From a virus, in IMG/VR virus record IMGVR_UViG_3300032242_002717, positions 1 to 64,000 of that record: a stretch of DNA of 64,000 nt; one strand, given 5' to 3'. A program made the position numbers and the translations under genes. Positions within the stretch are counted from its first letter, which is position 1. Every line of letters starts with the position of its first letter. The notes beneath the pieces are model-generated. The model was not told the DNA's origin and did not search any database. It was given only the letters and a program-made list of their open reading frames with translations. Below are positions 15,305-22,600 of this stretch, in pieces.

Positions 15305-15720
15305 GATGTTCTTTTCCCTGTGGCAAAACGACCAATGCTTGAAACCTGACACCTCCCTGATAAGAGGTGGAGCTAGGGGTGAGGCGAAAGCCAAAAGACT
15401 CAACCGGCGATTCTAGCCAAACCCGGTCCCCCGAACGATCCGCATGCCATTCGTGATCACAAAAAAATTCCAGGCAATGTCCTCAATCTGACAACCTGGG
15501 GGTCATGACCTACGCAAGTAGGTTCGCAAAACTTACTGGCCAGAAGGGCCAGGGTGGCAACAGGACGAGTTTGCAGGTCTGAGACTATCGGTGACGTTAC
15601 GGCAATCGCTAGTGATGTTTGTTCTTCAGTGTTGTACGGGTCTATGTCCAGGAAACTCAGGGTAATAGTTTTCTGTTCGTAGGAAGTACAGTCAGGCAAA
15701 AAGTAAAAATACTTTTAGTC
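15305..15720 (+). ncRNA. Candidate large structured non-coding RNA
   Basis: About 400 bases have no credible gene but contain many clean hairpins. They are CACCTC/GAGGTG (15350-15369), GGC-GAAA-GCC (15383-15392), ACCGG/CCGGT (15403-15427), CCAGG/CCTGG (15470-15499), ACCTAC-GCAA-GTAGGT (15508-15523), CTGGCC/GGCCAG (15536-15552) and AAAAGTA/TACTTTT (15699-15716). Two have GNRA tetraloops. GCTAG (15372-15376) can also pair with CTAGC (15413-15417). Phages are known to encode large ornate RNAs such as GOLLD and ROOL; membership is not shown here. The strand is inferred from the neighbours. Confidence 0.5.
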
Positions 15721-15819
15721 AGACAGACAAGGAAGAGACGCAGGCAGCACTAGATATAACATGACCCATAAAGATATGCTATGCGCTGAGCTAATTGTGC
15801 TTTTTTGAGTTGTTTTATG

Positions 15820-15835
15820 GTCTCCGCGCGGAGAC
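15820..15835. promoter_or_regulatory. GTCTCCGCGCGGAGAC palindrome in the 15857 leader
   Basis: A perfect 16-bp palindrome lies ten bases before the AGGAG site of the next gene. Identical copies are in leaders at 36328 and 52344, and within the longer palindrome at 5001. This one is preceded by TTTTTT at 15801-15806. It may be an operator or an RNA hairpin. Confidence 0.65.
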
Positions 15836-15856
15836 GTTTTCTGTCAGGAGACGCCT

Positions 15857-16489
15857 GTGAAAATCATGTTCAACGGAACCTCTGGTGGAGTTGTTGAGTT
15901 TGTTGTTCAGTTGGATGAAGGGCTTATCGATTCTCATGGATCAAGCTGCGGATACGTCGAATCCTTTTGGAGATGCCTTGATTCTTATCTTCAACTGACG
16001 CGAGTTGCTTCCGGGTACGGAGAAACACCGGATGCAATCAAATCTTGGCTACTCGAAAAGATCTGCGTGATGAAAACTAGGCACGAAGGCCGAATGGCTT
16101 ACAACGACGCCTGTATTGACCTTGAGTCAATGATTAAGTCTGAGTGGGACGAAACTGCCAGGCGAATCCAAAACGGCTCTGTGCCTTCCCTGGGGCTTCC
16201 TGGAGGCCCGCGAGTGCTTGAGCCTAAAGATGACGTTCCGTTGACTCATGGCGACATCGCAGCAGAAACTAAAGCCACAGACCTTCAAAGTCTTAATGAC
16301 AACCCATTAGAGGGACTGTTGCTTATTGCCGATGGTTTGGAAGCCGCATTGAGTCACAGGCTAGCAGAAAAGATCAGGTCTTGCGTGTTAAGCATTCAAA
16401 AAACCGACAAGTCGCAAGGATTACAAAAGTTAAATCCTATCGATCACGATCACGAAGCGACAGTTGTTGTCAATCAAGCTTCAAGTTAA
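15857..16489 (+). CDS. Hypothetical protein with GTG start (210 aa)
   Basis: AGGAG six bases upstream supports the GTG at 15857 over a later ATG. The N-terminal half is compact with conserved-looking Trp and Cys (GYVESFWRCLDSYLQLTRVASGYGETPDAIKSWLLEKI). The C-terminal half is more polar and helical. No family is recognised. The following 16490-16767 gap holds a 37-codon minus-strand frame with a good GAGGG site (16583-16696), which I do not call. Confidence 0.55.
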   Translation: MKIMFNGTSGGVVEFVVQLDEGLIDSHGSSCGYVESFWRCLDSYLQLTRVASGYGETPDAIKSWLLEKICVMKTRHEGRMAYNDACIDLESMIKSEWDETARRIQNGSVPSLGLPGGPRVLEPKDDVPLTHGDIAAETKATDLQSLNDNPLEGLLLIADGLEAALSHRLAEKIRSCVLSIQKTDKSQGLQKLNPIDHDHEATVVVNQASS

Positions 16490-16767
16490 TAGTTCCGCGC
16501 AATCTCTGTGTTTTTTTAAGTCGTTTGATTGAAAGAATTTACAGACATTATTTTTTGTTTGCGCGAAAAAAGTGCCAGTCCATTAGATAGAGTCATTTCT
16601 GTTTAATGCGAAACAAAAATGTCCAAGCTTTTGTTGAGGGGGCCTGGAAGGCGGAGAAGGGGTGACGACCTCATAATCTGGATCGTTCAATTCCATCTTC
16701 CCTCGTTTGCGATGACGCAAGTAACTGACTGGCCTGTTAATAATTGGCAATATTGAGCGAGGGTCAC

Positions 16768-17256
16768 ATGTATTCTGGACTTGATATTCCTGTCGCGCAT
16801 CACGGTACTGGAAACTTTGGGTACGCGCTCTATGCCTCGACAGCAACTTCGCAGTTGCTGGCATCGTTTCTTCCTCAGACCCTTGGTGAGACCATCACCG
16901 TAGTAAATCTTGGGTTGATTAGCGTTGGTACAACGTACCTTGCCTTTCGTCAAAAGAAAGCCGAGCAGGACCGTCAAGAACGAGTTCGAGACGAGCAGGC
17001 AGAGCGTCAGATTGTTTCTGACAGAATGATTGCGTTACATGACAAACTTGATGAGGCAAATTCCGCAACCGCAAGCTCCAGAATGCAGGCAGAAAAAGAG
17101 CGAGAAGATCTTAAGCAGCAGATACTTATGCTTTCCGAGTCGATTAAATTGAAAGAAGCACAAATGGCTGAGGTGCTTGAAAGAGTTGGGAAGCCGGAAA
17201 ATTGCCCACATTCACCTGAAATCAAATGCATTAAAATTCCAGGAGTTGCGAAGTGA
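16768..17256 (+). CDS. Membrane protein with cytoplasmic or periplasmic coiled coil
   Basis: The 162-residue protein has a hydrophobic segment at about residues 30-60 (LLASFLPQTLGETITVVNLGLISVGTTYLAF). A long charged coiled coil (about 65-140) and a CPHSPEIKC tail follow. GAGGG supports the ATG at 16768. It is the first of three overlapping genes (17253, 17817). Holin-like or host-takeover roles are possible, but nothing decides this. Confidence 0.55.
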   Translation: MYSGLDIPVAHHGTGNFGYALYASTATSQLLASFLPQTLGETITVVNLGLISVGTTYLAFRQKKAEQDRQERVRDEQAERQIVSDRMIALHDKLDEANSATASSRMQAEKEREDLKQQILMLSESIKLKEAQMAEVLERVGKPENCPHSPEIKCIKIPGVAK

Positions 17257-17798
17257 AAGCCAACAAAGAAGTCATCGAAGTTTTGCAGTCCAGCTTTCAA
17301 TACCACTTATTGGCTATTGAGACATACATGGGACAGGCCGGGCATTTTGCCAGGTGGGGATACCCTGTTCTTGCTGAAAGGGCCAGGTGCGCCCTTAAGC
17401 ATAAAAAGCATCAACTTTGGCTTTTGATGGAACGTCTCGAATTTTTCAATGTGGCTCCAGAGTATGAACACGATTCTCCAGAGTGGCCAAGGCAGGACTA
17501 TGTCGGGATTCTTAAGGCCAATCTTGAGATGGAAGAAGAATGCGTAAAGATGGATCAGGCCGCTATCGAAGTTTGCCGTGGCACAGATTCCGTCACTTCT
17601 TACCTGTTTATGAATCAAATCGTGGCTGGCGAAAAAGAAATTGAAGAGATCACTTCCATTCAGAAAATCATTGATTCTGTTGGAATTAGCGAATATCTAA
17701 GCGAGATGGCTTGGAAGAGCGGCGACTGGAAGATGAGGCATCACGGAAAGCATCACGACAGTTTATACGAAAAAAACAATCACAGCCTCAATAAATAG
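17253..17798 (+). CDS. Ferritin-like four-helix protein
   Basis: The 181-residue protein resembles bacterioferritins in helix order: LQSSFQYHLLAIETYMGQAGHFARWGY, ALKHKKHQLWLLMERLEFF, LKANLEMEEECVKMDQAAIEVC and MNQIVAGEKEIEEI. The first Glu (IETY) is present. The usual E-x-x-H of helix 2 reads H-x-x-H, and the last E-x-x-H reads E-x-x-I. The diiron centre would therefore be altered or absent. The GTG start overlaps the previous stop (GTGA). A structural or metal-binding role is possible. Confidence 0.5.
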   Translation: MKANKEVIEVLQSSFQYHLLAIETYMGQAGHFARWGYPVLAERARCALKHKKHQLWLLMERLEFFNVAPEYEHDSPEWPRQDYVGILKANLEMEEECVKMDQAAIEVCRGTDSVTSYLFMNQIVAGEKEIEEITSIQKIIDSVGISEYLSEMAWKSGDWKMRHHGKHHDSLYEKNNHSLNK

Positions 17799-17816
17799 GG
17801 GTGCGAAGGAGTGAGA

Positions 17817-18155
17817 ATGGAACGTGTTTTGTTGGTTCTTGCTATTGCCATCGTTACTATCTCTGCAATTACAGCAATAGCTTTTTTGGTCACTTCACAT
17901 AAAGAGGTGCTAGAAGTGTCAAAGTTTTCTTCGATTATTTCTCAGTTGAATTCGACTCACGAAGCGTATTGTTTGTCAATGACAAAAAAGCTTGATGAGA
18001 TCGTAAGCCAGAACTCTTCTCTTTCTTCGCAGATCGAAGAGCTTAAGGCGAAACTTGCGGAAGCTCCAAACGAGTCAGACTATGCAGTGCTTCAGTCTTT
18101 GGTTGACAAGATGAACGCTGCAATATCGGGTTCAAACTTACCACCGTCTCCATGA
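17817..18155 (+). CDS. Single-span membrane protein with coiled coil, i-spanin-like
   Basis: The 112-residue protein has an N-terminal membrane helix (about residues 5-25), a coiled coil (about 40-80) and a Pro-rich end LPPSP. This layout matches inner-membrane spanins, which join inner and outer membranes at the last step of lysis. No o-spanin or endolysin is seen next to it, so the call is tentative. AAGGAG five bases before ATG 17817 is preferred over the GTG at 17811. Confidence 0.45.
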   Translation: MERVLLVLAIAIVTISAITAIAFLVTSHKEVLEVSKFSSIISQLNSTHEAYCLSMTKKLDEIVSQNSSLSSQIEELKAKLAEAPNESDYAVLQSLVDKMNAAISGSNLPPSP

Positions 18156-18160
18156 CGTTC

Positions 18161-18258
18161 GGCAGCGTATCTCGTAATGCTCTAATGGCTTGAGCCTCCT
18201 TTGCGAGTTGTTACCTCAAAGGTTGAGTTTAATGTGGGTTCGACTCCCATCGCTGCCA
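18161..18258 (+). tRNA. tRNA-like structure with unusual D-side helix
   Basis: A 7-bp acceptor stem GGCAGCG (18161-18167) pairs with CGCTGCC (18251-18257), followed by A. A 5-bp T stem GTGGG/CCCAT with loop TTCGACT sits exactly next to it (18234-18250). A D-arm-like GCTC...GAGC hairpin is at 18179-18195. It is enclosed by an extra helix CTCGTAA/TTGCGAG (18171-18177 with 18201-18207). No standard anticodon stem forms; CTCAAAG at 18215-18221 resembles a Leu CAA loop on a weak stem. It may be a degenerate or remodelled tRNA. Confidence 0.4.
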
Positions 18259-18309
18259 TTGCGGTTTGCCGATTCTCATGGCCGTAGGATTTATTTTAAC
18301 TTGATTACC

Positions 18310-18987
18310 ATGTATGGCACTCAAGAGGGATGGAGCTTTCCAACTCTTGATATTAATATGGCGGCAAGGCCAAGCGACATCGTTTTGCCTTGGATTAAAT
18401 GGGGAGAAAACAGGTCTCAAATTAAATATCCTGGGAGATCTGCCCATTTCTATGCCTGGGACTTTATTTTCAGGGCGTTGCAAAAACATCCAGAAAAATT
18501 GATTTCAAGCCAATTTTCAGTTGCGATTGAACCAAACTTTTCTACTTGGGATAGACAACCTTCGATTGAAGCCTTGTGGACAATATACAGAAAACGAAAA
18601 ATAGCAAAATGGTGGCAGTCCAAGGGGTGCAAGCTAATCGTTGATCTGAATGTGTCTGACTGGCTACTTAAGTCCGGGATTGGATTGTGGGGAGTTCCGA
18701 AAGGCTGGCCATGCTACGCGACCAGATTTCATGGCGATTCAACAATTGATGAGATTGAAGCGAAATACGGATTTGCTGAAAAGCATTCTGATTCAAAGCC
18801 TGAAATGTTTTGGGTGTTTGGTGGAGGGCCAGCGGTTAAGTCGCACTGCCAAGCCAGGGGCTGGCTATGGAGCAAAGCTAGATGTTCTTGGAGAAACAGG
18901 GACGAACTGTTTGAAACAAAGAAGCTTGAAAAGATCAGTTCAGAGTTGAGTTGCGACTGGGCCGAACTTCCATGGAGTCCTCAGTAA
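18310..18987 (+). CDS. DUF4417-family protein
   Basis: The 225-residue protein has the ordered motifs of DUF4417: HFYAWDFIFRALQKHPEKLI, a VAIEPNFSTWDRQPSIEALWTIYRKRKIAKWWQSKG stretch, LIVDLNVSD, and a GGGPAVKSHCQARGW end. The family is common in mobile elements and has no established function. The ATG at 18310 has no clear ribosome binding site; a TTG at 18301 is an alternative. It lies just after the tRNA-like structure and overlaps the next start by one base. Confidence 0.65.
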   Translation: MYGTQEGWSFPTLDINMAARPSDIVLPWIKWGENRSQIKYPGRSAHFYAWDFIFRALQKHPEKLISSQFSVAIEPNFSTWDRQPSIEALWTIYRKRKIAKWWQSKGCKLIVDLNVSDWLLKSGIGLWGVPKGWPCYATRFHGDSTIDEIEAKYGFAEKHSDSKPEMFWVFGGGPAVKSHCQARGWLWSKARCSWRNRDELFETKKLEKISSELSCDWAELPWSPQ

Positions 18988-19610
18988 TGGGAAGCGGAGG
19001 ATCTGGCAGCAAATCCAAACGCACTGGGCTAAAGGCTCAGCAAAGGCCAACTCCTGAAAGCGGAAGCCCAAACAGTTGGGACGATTCAAGTCGCGTTCCT
19101 TTGTCGAAAATGAAAGAAATCTACAAAAACAGGTTAAATACAGACATACTCGGAAGACTTGGGCACGAAAGCACGCCTAAATACAAGGAAGTAGCCGCAA
19201 GAATTGAAAAGATAGCTCGGGAACAAAAGCAATGGAATTCGAAAATAAAGACTAATGTTGTTCCTATTTCGAAAATTAGGATCGAATTAGCAAAAGAAGG
19301 AATTGTTTTAAGTAAAAAGCAATTTGACAGAATCGTTTTAGACTCGATACACAATAAAAGATATGGTGCTTCTTCGTTGTATTTAGTTAAAACAAAAACA
19401 AAACCAAAGCTTTTTAGTTCAAGATCGCAAATGGTCAGAAATGTTCAAGCAACAGGAAAGAATAAATACATATCGCGTCTTGAAGAAGAAAAGTCTAGAG
19501 CTATCATGAGATTAGATTCGAAGAGATATGAACAAACCTCCAAAGAGATTAGAAATTGGAAGCAAAGTGGAAACACTGAAGTCTCTTATTATTCCCATGT
19601 AGCTTTTTGA
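18987..19610 (+). CDS. Hypothetical basic protein before the terminase
   Basis: The 207-residue protein is Lys/Ser-rich, with a disordered Gly/Ser/Pro N terminus and a helical, basic C-terminal part. Its place directly before the large terminase gene would suit a small terminase subunit. However, no helix-turn-helix or terminase signature can be seen, so this is only positional inference. ATG 18987 overlaps the previous TAA. Confidence 0.45.
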   Translation: MGSGGSGSKSKRTGLKAQQRPTPESGSPNSWDDSSRVPLSKMKEIYKNRLNTDILGRLGHESTPKYKEVAARIEKIAREQKQWNSKIKTNVVPISKIRIELAKEGIVLSKKQFDRIVLDSIHNKRYGASSLYLVKTKTKPKLFSSRSQMVRNVQATGKNKYISRLEEEKSRAIMRLDSKRYEQTSKEIRNWKQSGNTEVSYYSHVAF

Positions 19611-19637
19611 AAATTGAGCATATAGCGCAAGCAAAAA

Positions 19638-22600
19638 ATGGCAGACGACCAACTAACGCAAAAACAGAGAGCATTAGCAGAACTTGAGCTTCGTCGTCGG
19701 GAGACGATCAAGAATCTCGGTCCTGTTTTTGATTGGTATGGAAAACCGTGTTTTTGCAAAGAGTATGATGCGGAAAAGCAGAATTGCAAAAAGCATCCAA
19801 GAGCATTGCCTCATCAAAGGCCACCTGATGGAATTGATTGGCTAACATGGATGATGCTTGCCGGTCGATCAAGCGGAAAAACCCGAGCGTCCGCTGAGTG
19901 GATTCGCTACAAGGTTGAATCTCATGCAGCAAAAGGCGAGCAGATAAGAATTGCGCTGGTGAACGAGACGGTTAGTGAAGTTCGTCGAGTGCAAATCGAG
20001 GGTGCATCGGGATTGTTGGCGGTATCTCCGCCTTGGTTTATGCCCGTCTATATACCTTCAAAAGCTGAAGTTGTATGGCCCAACGGATCTGTGGCTTACA
20101 TATTTTCAGGCGAACAGCCAGACCAACTCCGAGGACCGCAACATCACTATGCATGGTGCTTGCCTGGGTGGACTCAAGTCCTTATGGGCGATGGCACGGA
20201 AAAGCCAATCTCTGACGTTGCCATCGGCGATAAGGTGATGACAAGAGCCGGTGCAAGGACGGTTACGGCATCAATGATGACTCGTCGTTCGGCTCAATGT
20301 CTGACTATGACTTTATCAGATGGAAGAACCCTGACGGCGACCGCAGAACATCCTGTTTACATCGAAGGTCGTGGATTTGTTCCTCTTGGGCAATTAAAAC
20401 CAGGAATGCTTGTATGTGCGATAGATGCATCGTTCACGATGGAGTCTCTTATCACGTCTGGGCAAAAGGATACTACGAGACAAGAATCCGACTTCATCGT
20501 GTCATATGGCAGCAAGCATTTGGGCCAATCCCCAAGGGATTTGACGTCCACCACAAGAACGGCAACAAACTCGACAATCGAATTGAAAACCTTGAATTGC
20601 TTCTCAAGGCAGAGCATAGCAGATACCACTTTGCCATTCATATCACGCCCAACGTCAGAAAAAAAGCGGCAGAAAGATCAGTTGCCAAAATGCATCAAAG
20701 GCGGAATGCCAACGAACAAGTCGTTCGTATTTGTGCGATGTGCAAAGGCGAGTACACTAGCAGGTCTTTTACGCCATCTGCTTTCTGCTCGTCGCCATGC
20801 GTGGAAAAAGCAAGGTCTGGTGGATTCGCAGGCGAAAGCAGGATTTGCTCGCATTGCGGAGCGACTTATACAGCATACAGGAGATGCCACAAGTATTGCT
20901 CAAAGAATTGCAACAACCGTGCATCGCAAGTGCGATATGCGAATAAGGAATCGCTTCTCAAGACAGTTAAATGCGAACAATGCAGCAAAGAGTTTGACAG
21001 CAGGCGAATTAACGCAAGGTTCTGCTCAAGACCTTGTTCCCTTAACTACCACGCTCGAAATTCAAAGCGTACAACCTTGTCGGACGCTACTAGACGTCTA
21101 CGATCTAACGGTTGACAAAGAACACGAATTTTTCGCAAACCGTTTACTGGTAAGGAATTGCGATGAATTGTGCCTAACTCCAGACACCATAATAACTTGC
21201 GCCGATTTTGATAAGCCGATATCTCAAGTAGTTCCAGGCGACATGGTGTTGACTCGTGCTGGTTATCGGCCAGTTGTTGCAGCCTGGAAAACAACAGATT
21301 TAGCCGTTGTGTATCGCCTGACAGCAGACGATGGAAGTTTCATTGTTGGCACTGCCGGGCATCCTGTGTGGGTTGAGGGTGAAGGATGGGTTCCATTAGC
21401 GAATGTGAAGCCGGGCAGCAGACTGAGAAGCCTGACCTCATGCCGTGCGTTGTCTGGGGAGGTCGTCGATGGTGGCTCAATGGCCCATACTACATGTCAC
21501 GAGAAGGAAAATTGCTTCATAGGGCGATTTACGCAGAACATCATGGGCCAATCCCGAAGAACATGGACATTCACCATAAAGACTTTTGCAAAACTAATAA
21601 CGCAATTGAAAACCTTGAGGCGCTTACGAGAAGTGATCACCTCAAGTCTCATAGGATCGTTGGCTGGCCAGGTCCACCAAAGAAAGAGCTTGAACGCAGG
21701 TTCCGGCCTTGGCATTGCCGAGAGCCTGTTTCGTATACATGTAAGTGGTGCAACAAACAGTTTGTCAGCAAAGCTACATATGCATACTACTGCTCCAAAG
21801 AATGCAGAAATAGGTACGTCTGGCACATTGGCACAGATAGCGGGCCTTCAGCCAAGTCAAAGCGAATTCGAGGCAAGATATCTGAGGGAACTCGAAAGCC
21901 ATACAAAACAAAGAAACCAGAAGGCTGGAAGCCAAAAGAGAGGCCGGTCAAGCCTTTGCCTGAGTGCGTTATCTGCAAAACACAGTTTGCGGCCAAAGAC
22001 AGTCGCGGCGTTACATGCGGTTTTGAATGCGGGTGGTCACTACGAAAAAAGCGTTGGGCCGAGAAGCGTGAGCGTGGAGAGGCTTCCCGAAAGAAGTCCG
22101 GTGTATAACATTGAGGTCGAAGGGGAACACGAGTATTTCGCCAACGGTATCCTAACTCATAATTGCAAATGGTCAAAAGCCCAAGCGCAGGTTTGGGATA
22201 ATCTTCTTCTGGGCATGCGTCTTGGCAATAATCCTCAAATTGTTGTGTCTACTACGCCCCAGCCAACGCCAACCCTCCGGGCCATAATTGCAGACAAATT
22301 TACTAAAATATCGAAAGCTTCTACCTATGCCAACCGAAACAATCTTCCAGAAAAGTTCTTTGAAAGCGTAGTAAACAAATACGAGGGTACGAGAATCGGT
22401 CGCCAGGAGTTACATGCTGAGGTTTTGCTTCAGAATCAGAATGCTCTTTGGAATCAAGCTCAAATCGATTCTTTGCGAGTCAGGTCTGTTCCCTATGGGG
22501 TCGAACTTAAAAGGATAGCGGTTGGAGTAGACCCTGCTGGCAAAATATCGGAGATGGCAAAGTTTGTTCATGGCATGCCAACGGAGTCTGGATCGGGCGA

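Noticed and set aside
15340-15392. Hammerhead ribozyme resemblance (CTGATAAG followed by GAAA)
   Set aside because: The core must read CUGANGA; here it reads CUGAUAA, and the bases instead form the loop of a hairpin. The geometry does not fit.
15457-15699. Minus-strand 80-codon frame in the structured gap
   Set aside because: It needs a TTG start without a ribosome site, and it spans several RNA-type hairpins. I favour a non-coding reading.
16583-16696. Minus-strand 37-codon Pro-rich frame with a GAGGG site
   Set aside because: It runs against all neighbours and has no recognisable feature beyond the ribosome-site match. It is left as a note only.
20388-20420. Programmed -1 frameshift as the way to reach the HNH frame in intein 1
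   Set aside because: TTAAAACCA near 20395 is not a canonical X-XXY-YYZ slippery heptamer in the terL frame, and no downstream pseudoknot is evident. Internal initiation at 20414 explains the data better, although slippage is not excluded.
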